This document shows, piece after piece, positions 36,240 through 45,397 of a stretch of DNA of 64,000 bases. The notes below the pieces were generated by a model, which ran no database searches, was not told the origin of the DNA, and was given only the letters and a program-made list of their open reading frames with translations. The translations under genes were made by a program, and so were the position numbers. The stretch spans positions 206,208 to 270,207 of the forward strand of contig NZ_WBKO01000002.1 of assembly GCF_032842345.1 (NCBI RefSeq). The letters run 5' to 3'. The stretch comes from Methanoculleus caldifontis. GTDB taxonomy: Archaea > Halobacteriota > Methanomicrobia > Methanomicrobiales > Methanoculleaceae. Every line of letters starts with the position of its first letter. Position 1 is the stretch's first letter.

Positions 36240-36968
36240 ATGGCACTTCAGGAAGGAGATTTTATCAGGCTCAGGTACACCGGCAGCTTCGGTGAGAATA
36301 TCTTCGATACCACGGATGAGGAGCGCGCAAAGGAAGAGGGGATCTACAACCCGCGGGCGGATTACGGCCCGGTCACTATCCGCCTGGGGAGCCACCATGT
36401 CATCGTCGGCCTTGAAGACGAGCTGATGGGCAAGGAAGTCGGCGCCGAGGGCGAGGTCGACGTCCTGCCCGAGAAGGCGTTCGGGGCACACGAGAACGAG
36501 GAAGTGCGGTCCGTCCCGGTCACGCAGTTCCGCGAGAAGGCGAGGAAGGGAATGCGGGTCGAGATCGAAGGCCGCGAGGGACTCGTCGTCGATATCATCG
36601 GCAGGCGTGCCGTCGTCGACTTCAACCACCCGCTGGCGGGAAAGACCCTGCACTACTCCTACACGATCGTCGAGAAGGTCGAGGACCCGATTGAGCAGAT
36701 CAAGGGCCTCATCAAGCTCTACGCGGGCCGGTCCGACATCGGGATCACCATCGCCGAAGGGACCGCGGAACTCGCGCTCCCCGCGGCGATCACCTACGAC
36801 CGCCGGTGGATGGTCTGGCGGGGCACGCTCGTCCGCGAGATCTTCGAATACAACCCCGAAGTCACGAACGTCGTCATGAAGGAGACGTTCCCGCGCCCGG
36901 CCACTCCGGCGGCTGCGGCCGAGGCCCCTGAGGCCGAGGAAACGGCGGAAGAGACGACCGAGGAGTAA
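36240..36968 (+). CDS. FKBP-type peptidyl-prolyl isomerase, long archaeal form
   Basis: The 242-residue cytoplasmic protein has an FKBP core (Ile-Arg-Leu-Arg-Tyr-Thr-Gly near the start, Val-Ile-Val-Gly-Leu-Glu-Asp-Glu-Leu, Ala-Phe-Gly-Ala-His) with a SlyD-type insert. An added C-terminal domain (about 150-215) and an Ala/Glu-rich acidic tail follow. It should act as a folding helper near the ribosome. The ATG at 36240 is chosen over the GTG at 36231 because aaggtga lies seven bases upstream of it. It is monocistronic with a good TATA box. Confidence 0.9.
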   Translation: MALQEGDFIRLRYTGSFGENIFDTTDEERAKEEGIYNPRADYGPVTIRLGSHHVIVGLEDELMGKEVGAEGEVDVLPEKAFGAHENEEVRSVPVTQFREKARKGMRVEIEGREGLVVDIIGRRAVVDFNHPLAGKTLHYSYTIVEKVEDPIEQIKGLIKLYAGRSDIGITIAEGTAELALPAAITYDRRWMVWRGTLVREIFEYNPEVTNVVMKETFPRPATPAAAAEAPEAEETAEETTEE

Positions 36969-37620
36969 GGCTCCCCGGTTCCGATTTTTTGTTTTTTTGA
37001 AGGGTTTTTGCGCTGAGCGGTGCCTCTGGATGTGGGCTGCTGCTGTCTTGAGCACTCTGTCCCACTCTGGTCCGCTGTTTGTCCGATACGCTGCGTGACG
37101 GGTGAGAGTGTGGCGGTTGAAAGCGACCATAGGGAAATCCCGATGCAGTAAGTCGGCAGGGACCGTGCTCCTGCTCATACGATCTCACGCGAAGGCGCGA
37201 AGGCGCGAAGTGCGGCGGTTCGTAGAACCGGAGTTCGAGAACAAAACCCCATACACTGGACCGTGGGGATATCGCCATTGGGGGTGGGGTTTCAGGGGAG
37301 GGGGCAAGCCCCTCCCCTGTCTCCGCCATATCCTGAGGCACCTGTTACCCCCACCCCGCCCGGCCTTGGCCTCCTCGCTCGCACCTGCGGTGCTCATGCC
37401 CCGGCCCCATGGCCCGTCGCACCCCGCCCCGAGGGGCGGGGGCAGTGGTGGCGATATACCCGGTGGAAATCCGTGCCCGTAGATCCACCGCTGACTGAAG
37501 CGGATTGTTCAGCAGGAGTGTGGGAATGTTCAAAGCGTTTTGGAGCACGACCCCCGAAGCGACCGTATCCGCCCGGCAGTACTCTTCTTTAGGTACCGGG
37601 CCGAATGTATTCTGGAACCC
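36969..37620. other. Long repeat-rich intergenic region upstream of rqcH
   Basis: The 650-base gap has no credible gene. It contains a CGCGAAG-family block (37184-37210), a perfect hairpin CGGTTC-GTA-GAACCG (37216-37230), and an 11-bp-arm hairpin with loop GCAAG (37293-37319). It also holds a gcacctgcggtgctcatg copy (37381-37398) and a 9-bp GC hairpin with a two-base loop (37422-37441). The outer segments ggggatatcgcca (37265) and tggcgatataccc (37449) form a near-match inverted pair about 190 bases apart. Confidence 0.6.
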
Positions 37621-39525
37621 ATGGCGACATTACAGGGAATGAGCGGGGTCGATCTTCGGGCGCTGGTAGCGGAGGCTGCCGATCGCCTCCCGCTCTGGGT
37701 CGGCAAGATCTACCAGTTCGATGCAAAGACCCTCGGCATCAGGCTGAACGGGGAAGACCGGGCCAAATACCAGTTCCTCATAGAGACCGGGCGGCGCGCC
37801 CACTTCGTCGCGGAGTTCCCCACGCCCCCGAAGAACCCGCCGAGTTTCGCGATGCTGCTCCGGAAGCACCTCGAGGGCGGGAAGGTCCTCGGCATCCGCC
37901 AGCTCGGGATCGAGCGCACCTTCAGCATCGATATCGGGAAGAGGGAGACGACCTACCACCTCATCATCGAGCTCTTCGACGAGGGGAACGCGGTCCTCTG
38001 CGACGAGGGCTACACGATCGTCAAGCCCCTCTGGCACCACCGGTTCAAGAACCGGGAGGTGGTCCCGGGCGTGGTCTACGCCTTCGAGGGCTCCGACTGC
38101 TCGGCGCTTCCGCCGGAAGAGTTCCAGAAGATGCTCGGCGGGTCCGACCGCGACATCGTCCGGACGCTCGCCGTCGGGTGCATGCTCGGCGGCGCGTATG
38201 CCGAGGAGGTCTGCCGGATGGCGGGCGTCGAGAAAAGCGCCCCTGCCGCCGAAGTGGACGCAGAGCCCTTGCGGGAGGCGTTCGACCGGCTGATGGCCGA
38301 CGTCTCGCGGCGGGCCGAGCCGGTGATCACCCGGTCGGGCTGCTGGCCGGTGGTGCTTGCCGGCGACGAGGTCCGCGAGCGGTTTGCGACCTTCAGCGAG
38401 GCTCTCGACGCGTTCTACCCGAAGATCGTGGGGAAGAAAGAGGAAGAGGAGGCCGCAGCCGGAAAACCCCGCCTCTCCCAGGAAGAGGTGATCCGCCTCC
38501 GCCAGGCGGAGGCCATCAAGGGGTTCGAGAAGAAGATCGAGCGGAACGAGCGGTTCGTCGAGGTGCTCTACGAGAACTACACGCCTGTCACCGGGATCAT
38601 CACGACGCTCGATGCCGCGAGCAAGACCCGCTCCTGGCAGGAGATCGAGCGGATCCTCAAATCGAGCGGCGATAACCCGGCGGCGAAGATGGTCCGCGCG
38701 GTCCACCCCGCGGAGGCGGCGGTGGAGGTCGATCTATCCGGCGAGCGGGTGAAGATCTACGTCCACGAGACGATCGAGCAGAACATCGGCCGCTACTACG
38801 ACCAGATCCGGAAGTTCAAGAAGAAGAAGACGGGCGCGCTCGCGGCCATGGAGAAGCAGATCGCCGCAAAGCCCCGGCAGAAGCAGAGCCTTGCCCTCCA
38901 GAAGAAGCGGTGGTACCACCGGTTCCGCTGGTTCACGACCTCCGACGGCGTCCTCGTCATCGGCGGCCGGGACGCCTCCCAGAACGAGGAGCTCGTCAAG
39001 AAGTACATGGAGGGCGGAGACCTCTTCGTCCACGCCGACGTCCACGGCGGGAGCGTCGTCATCGTGAAGGGCGCGACGGAGCGCCTGGACGAGGCCGTGC
39101 GGTTCGCCGCCTCCTACTCCAACGCATGGAAAGTCGGGCACTTCACCGCGGACGTCTACGCCGCCCGCCCCGACCAGGTGAGCAAGACGGCCGAGTCCGG
39201 CGAGTACGTGGCCCGGGGCGCCTTCATCGTCCGGGGAGAGCGGCAGTATTTCAGGAACGTCCCCCTCGGGGTCGCGATCGGTCTTGCAACGGCGCCCGCG
39301 GTCGCCGTCATCGGCGGCCCGCCGGAAGCCGTCACCGGGCGCGTGGAAGCATGGGTGGAACTCCGCCCCGGCCAGTTCGAGCCGAACGACACCGCAAAGA
39401 AGGTCGTCCGAACACTCAGGGAGAAACTCCCGACCGAAGACCTCAAGGGACTCAAGAACGCGCTGAACACCGAGGCGGTCGCCGCGTTCGTCCCGCCGGG
39501 AGGCTCGGATATCGTAGAACCATGA
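37621..39525 (+). CDS. rqcH: RqcH/NEMF/Tae2-family ribosome quality control protein
   Basis: The 634-residue protein binds 60S/50S subunits carrying stalled peptidyl-tRNA and, in bacteria, directs C-terminal tailing. The order is NFACT-N (about 1-200), a central helical and coiled-coil region (about 290-430, rich in Lys/Glu), and the NFACT-R domain (about 440-560, Gly-Gly-Arg-Asp-Ala-Ser-Gln-Asn-Glu). The key Asp-Arg pair of NFACT-N reads Glu98-Arg99 here. The ATG at 37621 starts the conserved region. Its stop overlaps the pelA ATG, so both are translated together. Confidence 0.92.
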   Translation: MATLQGMSGVDLRALVAEAADRLPLWVGKIYQFDAKTLGIRLNGEDRAKYQFLIETGRRAHFVAEFPTPPKNPPSFAMLLRKHLEGGKVLGIRQLGIERTFSIDIGKRETTYHLIIELFDEGNAVLCDEGYTIVKPLWHHRFKNREVVPGVVYAFEGSDCSALPPEEFQKMLGGSDRDIVRTLAVGCMLGGAYAEEVCRMAGVEKSAPAAEVDAEPLREAFDRLMADVSRRAEPVITRSGCWPVVLAGDEVRERFATFSEALDAFYPKIVGKKEEEEAAAGKPRLSQEEVIRLRQAEAIKGFEKKIERNERFVEVLYENYTPVTGIITTLDAASKTRSWQEIERILKSSGDNPAAKMVRAVHPAEAAVEVDLSGERVKIYVHETIEQNIGRYYDQIRKFKKKKTGALAAMEKQIAAKPRQKQSLALQKKRWYHRFRWFTTSDGVLVIGGRDASQNEELVKKYMEGGDLFVHADVHGGSVVIVKGATERLDEAVRFAASYSNAWKVGHFTADVYAARPDQVSKTAESGEYVARGAFIVRGERQYFRNVPLGVAIGLATAPAVAVIGGPPEAVTGRVEAWVELRPGQFEPNDTAKKVVRTLREKLPTEDLKGLKNALNTEAVAAFVPPGGSDIVEP

Positions 39526-40547
39526 AGGCCGAAGTCAAGGAGTTGCGCAGGCTGTTCGGGGAGATACGCCTCTTCCCCGAGACGCTCGACGACATCTGGC
39601 ACCTCTCCCACCTGGTCGGGCCGGGGGACCTCGTCTTTGCCACGACCTTCCGGAGCGTGGAAGGGGCGGCCGACAAACTCCGCCCGGAGAAGATCGAGAA
39701 GCGGCCGGTCCGGCTCGGGATCCGGGTCGAGAAGGTGGAGTTTCACCAGCACACGAACCGGCTCCGTATCGGGGGGATCATCGAGAGCGGTGTGGACGTC
39801 GCCTTGCATCACACTCTCAACGTCGAATCGGGGTTCGAGATCTCGGTCGTCAAACAGTGGCGGCCCGTCGACTGCGAGCGGATACGGCGGGCGATCGATG
39901 CCTCCGCGTACGGCGTGGTCCACGTCGTGAGCGTCGAGGAGGGGGAGGCAGAGATCTACCGCCTGCGGCAGTTCGGCCCGGAATGGGTGACGACGATCAC
40001 GGCCGGGAGCAGCAAGGGCGCGGACGTCGGCACCCGGTCAGCGCTCTTTGAGAGGACGCTCGAACCGCTCGCCGCGGTCACGGGCCCTCTCGTCGTCGCG
40101 GGGCCGGGGTTCGTGAAGGACGAGTTCGCGAGTTACGTGAAGGCCCGTGCGCCCGGGCTCGCCGAGCGGATGGTCGTCGTCGAGACCCGGCGCATAGGAC
40201 GGGGCGCCGTGCAGGAGGTGATCGGGCAGGGGATCCTCGAGCGGCTGCTCGGCGACCTCCACCTTGCCCGCGAGGTCCGGCTGATGGACGAGGTCCTCCT
40301 CCGGATCGCGACCGAAGGAGCCGTCGCCTACGGTCTCGCCGAGGTGCATAAGGCGGTCGATTACGGTGCGGCCGAGACGGTGCTGGTCGCCGACACCCTT
40401 CTCCGGGACGAAGGGGCGACCCGCGTCATCGAGGAGGCCGAGCACGTCAACGCAACGGTCGTGGTGCTGAGCACCGAGTTCGAGCCGGGAGAACGCCTCG
40501 CAGCCCTCGGCGGCGCCGCGGCGCTCCTGCGGTATAAGATCGAGTGA
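39522..40547 (+). CDS. pelA: Pelota/Dom34 ribosome rescue factor
   Basis: The 341-residue eRF1-like protein enters the A site of stalled ribosomes with aEF1-alpha and splits them with ABCE1. Domain 1 (about 1-130, Sm-like), the central domain (about 135-240) and the C-terminal L30e-like domain (about 245-341, Val-Leu-Val-Ala-Asp-Thr-Leu-Leu-Arg) are recognisable. The GGQ of termination factors is absent, as expected. The ATG overlaps the rqcH stop (ATGA). ABCE1 lies 3 kb further on in the same direction. Confidence 0.95.
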   Translation: MKAEVKELRRLFGEIRLFPETLDDIWHLSHLVGPGDLVFATTFRSVEGAADKLRPEKIEKRPVRLGIRVEKVEFHQHTNRLRIGGIIESGVDVALHHTLNVESGFEISVVKQWRPVDCERIRRAIDASAYGVVHVVSVEEGEAEIYRLRQFGPEWVTTITAGSSKGADVGTRSALFERTLEPLAAVTGPLVVAGPGFVKDEFASYVKARAPGLAERMVVVETRRIGRGAVQEVIGQGILERLLGDLHLAREVRLMDEVLLRIATEGAVAYGLAEVHKAVDYGAAETVLVADTLLRDEGATRVIEEAEHVNATVVVLSTEFEPGERLAALGGAAALLRYKIE

Positions 40548-40560
40548 GGCCGGGCGGCCG

Positions 40561-42891
40561 TCAGTGGACGGTGAACCGGCCCATCTTCTCCTTCAGCGAG
40601 AGGGTGAGGGCGTTCATCTCCCGTGCGCCCTCCGCGACGGCCCCGGCCGACCCGCTCACGTCCCGGACCAGGCCGGCGTTCTTCGTCACGAGTTGCCGGG
40701 CCGTCCGCGTCATGGCCGTCGCCTCATCCATCGTCGCCATTACGCTGTTCGAGATCCGGGCCTGCTCCTCTGTCCCCCGTGCAATCTGCGCGATCCCCTC
40801 CGCGCTCTCCCCCGCTTTTCCTATGATGGCGTCGAGCATGCCGATGATCTCCTGGACCATCTCGATCCCGCCGGTCACCTCGTCGAAGGCGTGGCGCATC
40901 TTCTCCGACGTCCTCCGGCTGTCCCTCTGGATCCTCTCGATCAGGTCGTCGATCTCCCGCGTCGCCCCTTTCGCCTGGTCGGCGAGGTTCTTCACCTCGT
41001 CGGCGACGACCGCGAAGCCCCGCCCGTGCTCCCCGGCCCGGGCCGCTTCGATCGCCGCGTTGAGGGCTAGAAGCCGGGTCTGCGCCGTGATCTCGTTGAG
41101 GAGTCTGGTGATCGCCTCGATATTCACCATCTCTTCGTTTAAGCGGGTGATGTCGTTCATACTCTCGCGAGACGTATCCTCGACCGCCCGCATCTTCCGG
41201 GTCGTCTCTTTCCCGATGGCCGCCGCCGTATCCCCGATGGTCGTGGTCTCGGCGGAGATCTTCCGGACGTAGCGCGCAGTCTCCGCAATCTCCTGAATGG
41301 AGTCGAGCATCGAGGAGATCTTGCCGTGAGCCCCCTCGATCGCCTCAAGCTGCCTCTCCGCCTCTCCGGCCGAGTTACTGCTGTTCTCCGCGACCGTGAG
41401 GAGGGCATCGCTGATCTCCTCGATGTTTCCTGTCGTCCGGGCGACGTGCCCCTCGAGGCTCCCGATGGTCCTCTCGACGTCCCCGACCAGCCCTTCTATG
41501 GCACCGAGGGCAGCGTTGTAGTCCTGCTTGACGTCCACGAGGGGATCGTCGTCGGCCATCGGGGCCCTGACCGTCAGGTCCCCTCCGGAGAGGGACCGTA
41601 TGGCAGAGCCGAGACCGGCAGCGCTCCGGTCGAGGACCTCCGCCCGTTCCTCCGCACTCGCCATCATCTCCCGGATCTCGCGTTCCTGCCTCTTCTGCCC
41701 CGTGACGTCGCGGAAGACGTAGAGCGAGATCTCGAGGCGACCGGCGTCGTCGAGGAAGGGGATGGCGTCGAGGAGGACGTATCGGGTGCTCCCGTCCCCG
41801 CAGGCGAAGCGGTACTCCCCCTGCGACTTCCTCCCCGACCCATAGACCGCGAAGAGGTCGTCGCCGCTCTCCCGTTCGACGGCAAGACTCTGGAGGGGTC
41901 TCTGCAGCAGTTCCTCTCCGGAACGCCGGAAGAGGTGTTCGAAGGCGGCGTTCGCTTCCAGGATCCTCCGCTCCGGATCGAGGATCGCCATGGCGAGAGG
42001 GTTCTCCTGCATGAAGGTCCTGTTGAGCAGCTCGGCCTTCTTCTGGAGGTTCGCGATCGCTCGCATCTTCTTCTCGCGCTCGGCAACGTCAGGCGTCATG
42101 TCGCGGTTGCTCGAACGGTATCCGAGGAACCGCCCGTCCGGGAGGTCTACCCTGAGGCTGAGGTGGCCGATCCAGCGGAGGCTGCCGTCCTTCCTGACGA
42201 CCCTGAACTCGAGGGTCTCGACGGCCCGTGCGGCCTCCCCTCCCGCCCGGACGTTCCTGAAGTACTCAAGCACGTACGGCCGGTCTTCCGGGTGGACGAT
42301 CTCCTCGAGAAGGCCGGGCCTCGCGTAGAAGTCGCCGGGAGAGTATCCGGTGATCCGCTCGCAGGAAGGGGAGACGTAGATGAAACGGCCGTCTTCGCCC
42401 TGGAGGTACTCCCAGTCGTAGGTGGCGTCGATGATCGCGTGGTACAGCCGTTCCTTCTCCAGGTTGCGCTCCCTCTCCACAACGTCCTCCGTGATGTCGC
42501 GGTTGCTGCTCCGGTACGCCGTTCCGTACTCTTCTATCCCGGCGCTGCGCGTGAGGTGCCCGATCCACCTGACATTACCGTCCTTCCTCCGGATTCTGAG
42601 TTCGACGGTCGAGACGTCCCGGCCGTCCCTGATCGCGGCCTCGTACTCGCGGAAGGCCGGAAGGTCTGCGGGGAGGAGGATCTTCTCCAGAAGCACGGGG
42701 TCGGAGAGGAACTCATCCGGCCGGTAGCCGGTGATCCGCTCGCAGGAGGGGGAAGAGTAGAAGAATCTCCCGTTCTCTCCCCGGAGGTACTCCCAGTCGT
42801 AGGTGAGGTCAATGAGGGAGCGGTAGAGGTTCTCCTCATGGCCGCAGGTGGTTGGTCGATCCGCAGGGGATCCCTCGATCTCTATGTTCAT
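40561..42891 (-). CDS. Soluble PAS-containing methyl-accepting chemotaxis protein
   Basis: The 776-residue chemoreceptor has no membrane helix. Three PAS domains follow each other (about 20-130, 145-265, 290-400); the first two share Asp-Trp-Glu-Tyr-Leu and Ser-Cys-Glu-Arg-Ile-Thr-Gly-Tyr. A HAMP-like helix pair comes next, then the MCP signalling hairpin with the invariant tip [20 protein letters not shown]. It should sense a cytoplasmic signal, perhaps redox, and feed CheA. The ATG at 42891 is preferred to a GTG at 42957 that lies inside a palindrome. Confidence 0.92.
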   Translation of the reverse strand: MNIEIEGSPADRPTTCGHEENLYRSLIDLTYDWEYLRGENGRFFYSSPSCERITGYRPDEFLSDPVLLEKILLPADLPAFREYEAAIRDGRDVSTVELRIRRKDGNVRWIGHLTRSAGIEEYGTAYRSSNRDITEDVVERERNLEKERLYHAIIDATYDWEYLQGEDGRFIYVSPSCERITGYSPGDFYARPGLLEEIVHPEDRPYVLEYFRNVRAGGEAARAVETLEFRVVRKDGSLRWIGHLSLRVDLPDGRFLGYRSSNRDMTPDVAEREKKMRAIANLQKKAELLNRTFMQENPLAMAILDPERRILEANAAFEHLFRRSGEELLQRPLQSLAVERESGDDLFAVYGSGRKSQGEYRFACGDGSTRYVLLDAIPFLDDAGRLEISLYVFRDVTGQKRQEREIREMMASAEERAEVLDRSAAGLGSAIRSLSGGDLTVRAPMADDDPLVDVKQDYNAALGAIEGLVGDVERTIGSLEGHVARTTGNIEEISDALLTVAENSSNSAGEAERQLEAIEGAHGKISSMLDSIQEIAETARYVRKISAETTTIGDTAAAIGKETTRKMRAVEDTSRESMNDITRLNEEMVNIEAITRLLNEITAQTRLLALNAAIEAARAGEHGRGFAVVADEVKNLADQAKGATREIDDLIERIQRDSRRTSEKMRHAFDEVTGGIEMVQEIIGMLDAIIGKAGESAEGIAQIARGTEEQARISNSVMATMDEATAMTRTARQLVTKNAGLVRDVSGSAGAVAEGAREMNALTLSLKEKMGRFTVH

Positions 42892-42939
42892 TCTTATCCC
42901 GGGTTGATCAGATCTGTGTTCGTGAAGCGAGAGCAGTTG

Positions 42940-42978
42940 GTGGAAGTAATCTTCCACCTAGCAGCATTTATTACTTCC
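42940..42978 (-). promoter_or_regulatory. Promoter with 18-bp palindrome upstream of the chemoreceptor
   Basis: GTGGAAG-TAAT-CTTCCAC (42940-42957) is a perfect 7-bp inverted repeat. A TATA-like ggaagtaataaatgc (minus strand, 42964-42978) lies just upstream of it. A transcription start about 25 bases from the TATA box would fall in the palindrome, so a repressor site is plausible. Confidence 0.45.
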
Positions 42979-43122
42979 CATAATTGGCGACTCAGGTATT
43001 GCCCGGGTTCTGCGAATCATGCGGCAGGCAGATTCCTTTTGGCCGGGTATCGGATATTTGCGGGCTTCCTGCTGACGAGAGGGCGGGGGCGATCCGGGGG
43101 CTGCCGTGCGGGCGGTACCTAC

Positions 43123-43147
43123 CTTTATAAATGGAGAACGCCCTATA
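43123..43147 (+). promoter_or_regulatory. TATA-like elements upstream of the membrane protein-ABCE1 pair
   Basis: The boxes ctttataaat (43123-43132) and ccctataat (from about 43141) lie 110-130 bases before the ATG at 43256. They predict a leader of about 80-100 bases for the two-gene transcript that includes ABCE1. Confidence 0.45.
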
Positions 43148-43255
43148 ATGTAGTAATTCCGTCAATCCGGGGAGCGGCCGGGAAGCCTCTTCTTTGCCGG
43201 GGCCGCCGTCGCAACGGAGGCTTCCTTCCCGGAACGGCGCGACACTGGTGTCACG

Positions 43256-43618
43256 ATGAGCGATAATGCGGTAGCAGAAGAGGTTCAAAAAACACGGCCG
43301 AGGACACGTGCCGAGAAACAGGTCGAGCACAGAAACCGGTTGAAACGAACGCTTGTAGCCTGTTTCATGGGTATCCTGACCGGGGCGATCTCGTTCTACC
43401 TCTCCGGCACACCAGACCCGGCGACCGGGCTCCAGCAGAACGCTATCATCGGCGTGCTTCTCCTGATGGCGGGCGTCGTCTTCCAGAAGCACATCTTCAT
43501 GCTCCTCCAGTTCGATTACATGGAGTTGACCGGCAAGGACTGGTTCTACCAGAGTTTCATGACGTTCGCGCTCTGGTTCATCACCTGGACGCTCCTCCTG
43601 ACCACCACCGTTCTGTGA
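43256..43618 (+). CDS. Small three-helix membrane protein upstream of ABCE1
   Basis: The 120-residue protein has a basic N-terminal tail (Thr-Arg-Ala-Glu-Lys-Gln-Val-Glu-His-Arg) and three membrane segments (about 32-50, 63-80, 98-117). The topology recalls the archaeal EMC6-like/DUF5379 small membrane proteins, but I cannot confirm family membership. It precedes ABCE1 by only 6 bases and is probably co-transcribed. This suggests a link with ribosomes or protein insertion at the membrane (inference). Confidence 0.7.
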   Translation: MSDNAVAEEVQKTRPRTRAEKQVEHRNRLKRTLVACFMGILTGAISFYLSGTPDPATGLQQNAIIGVLLLMAGVVFQKHIFMLLQFDYMELTGKDWFYQSFMTFALWFITWTLLLTTTVL

Positions 43619-43624
43619 TCTCCC

Positions 43625-45397
43625 ATGCGTATTGCTGTTGTACACCGTGATCGGTGCCACCCCGTCAAGTGCGGCACCGAGTGCATCCTCTACTGCCCGC
43701 GTGTCCGGACCGGCGACGAGACCGTCGTCATCGGCGAGGACCAGAAAGCCGTCATATCCGAGGAACTCTGCGTCGGGTGCGGCATCTGCGTGAAGAAGTG
43801 CCCGTTCGAGGCCCTCGACATCGTCAACCTCCCCGAACAACTCGACCAGCCGACCCACCGCTACGGCAAGAACGGCTTCGTCCTCTACGGCCTCCCGATC
43901 CCTGTCGAGGGGAAGGTCACCGGTATCCTCGGTCCGAACGGTATCGGGAAGAGCACGTCGGTGCAGATCCTCTCGGGCACGCTCGTCCCGAACCTGGGGA
44001 GGACCGAGGCGCCTGTCGCCTGGAAGGAGGTCCTCGACCTCTACCAGGGGACCGAGCTCTTCGACTACCTCCAGGTACTCGCGCAGAAGAACGTGAAGGT
44101 CGCCGTGAAGCCGCAGTACATCGACCAGATCCCGAAGGTCTTCTCAGGGACGGTGCGCGACCTTCTCAGGACGACCGACGAGCGCGGGAGGCTCGATTAC
44201 TACATCGACCGGCTCTCGCTCCGGGCGATCATCGACCGGCCGATCGGCACCCTCTCCGGCGGCGAGCTCCAGCGGGTGGCGATCACCGCCTGCCTCGCCC
44301 GCGACGCCGACTTCTACTTCCTCGACGAGATCACGCCCTACCTCGACGTCTACCAGCGGATGGCCGCCGCAGACCTGATCCGGGAACTCGCCCAGGAGCG
44401 GCCGGTCGTGATCGTGGAGCACGACCTCGCCATCCTCGATATGCTCGCGGACACCGTGCATGTCGCCTACGGAGAGCCGGCGGTCTTCGGTGTCATCACC
44501 CACCCGAAGGGCGTCCGGATAGGGATCAACCAGTACCTCGAAGGCTTCCTCCCGGAGGAGAACGTCAGGTTCAGGACGTACGCGGTGACGTTCGACACCC
44601 GGGCCCACGCCGCCGATGCGGACCGGGAGGTGCTGCTCGCGTTCCCGTCGATGAAGAAGGGTTTCGAGCAGTTCTCGCTCACCGTCGAGGGGGGGGATAT
44701 CCGGAGCGGCGAGGTCCTCGGTGTCCTCGGGGCGAACGGTATCGGGAAGAGCACGTTTGCCCAGCTCCTTGCCGGGGTGCTCGAACCCGATACCGGGTCG
44801 ATGGATACCCGGGTGCGCATCTCCTACAAGCCCCAGTACATCAAAGGGGATACGGAGGCGACCGTCGAGGAGCTCCTCCGGCGGGCGACGACGAAGTTCG
44901 ACACCTCGTTCTACCAGCACGAGATCTTAGAGCCCCTCTCCCTCTCGCAGCTCCTCCAGGCGCCGGTGAACACCCTCTCCGGCGGCGAACTCCAGCGGGT
45001 GGCGATCGCCGTCTGCCTCTCGCGCGATGCCGACCTCTACATCCTCGACGAGCCGAGCGCGCACCTCGACGTGGAGCAGCGGGTGAAGATCTCGCGGATG
45101 ATCCGGAAGCACGCCGAAGGCCGGGAAGCGAGCACGCTCGTGATCGACCACGACATCTATTTGATCGACATGATCAGCGACCGGATCCTGGTCTTCGAGG
45201 GCGAGCCGGGGATCCGCGGCCAGGCCGCCGGGCCGTTCGATATGGCGGCGGGCATGAACCGGTTTTTGAAGGCGCTCGGGATCACCTTCCGGCGGGATAA
45301 GAGTGGGAGGCCGCGGATCAACAAGCCGGGCTCGTTCCTGGACCGGGAGCAGATGGCGGCCGGGTCCTACTACTACGCCGAGATCTCGAAGTCGTAG
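43625..45397 (+). CDS. ABCE1/Rli1 ribosome recycling ATPase
   Basis: The 590-residue protein splits ribosomes after termination or Pelota-mediated rescue. The N-terminal domain has eight cluster cysteines (Cys11, 16, 20, 24 and Cys49, 52, 55, 59) for two 4Fe-4S clusters. Two ABC modules follow, each with Gly-x-Asn-Gly-Ile-Gly-Lys-Ser-Thr Walker A and Leu-Ser-Gly-Gly-Glu-Leu-Gln-Arg-Val-Ala-Ile signature, and a hinge with Tyr-Lys-Pro-Gln-Tyr-Ile. It is downstream of a small membrane protein and near pelA. Confidence 0.97.
   Translation: MRIAVVHRDRCHPVKCGTECILYCPRVRTGDETVVIGEDQKAVISEELCVGCGICVKKCPFEALDIVNLPEQLDQPTHRYGKNGFVLYGLPIPVEGKVTGILGPNGIGKSTSVQILSGTLVPNLGRTEAPVAWKEVLDLYQGTELFDYLQVLAQKNVKVAVKPQYIDQIPKVFSGTVRDLLRTTDERGRLDYYIDRLSLRAIIDRPIGTLSGGELQRVAITACLARDADFYFLDEITPYLDVYQRMAAADLIRELAQERPVVIVEHDLAILDMLADTVHVAYGEPAVFGVITHPKGVRIGINQYLEGFLPEENVRFRTYAVTFDTRAHAADADREVLLAFPSMKKGFEQFSLTVEGGDIRSGEVLGVLGANGIGKSTFAQLLAGVLEPDTGSMDTRVRISYKPQYIKGDTEATVEELLRRATTKFDTSFYQHEILEPLSLSQLLQAPVNTLSGGELQRVAIAVCLSRDADLYILDEPSAHLDVEQRVKISRMIRKHAEGREASTLVIDHDIYLIDMISDRILVFEGEPGIRGQAAGPFDMAAGMNRFLKALGITFRRDKSGRPRINKPGSFLDREQMAAGSYYYAEISKS

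Noticed and set aside
37102-37482. Overlapping short frames in the gap upstream of rqcH
   Set aside because: They translate the repeats and GC hairpins, differ in every frame, and lack ribosome-binding sites.
42892-42957. GTG start at 42957 for the chemoreceptor
   Set aside because: It lies inside a palindrome at the likely transcription start; the ATG at 42891 is better placed.
41326-43266. 646-codon plus-strand frame opposite the chemoreceptor
   Set aside because: It lies over a clear PAS-MCP gene and runs on through its promoter; the composition is that of a shadow frame.
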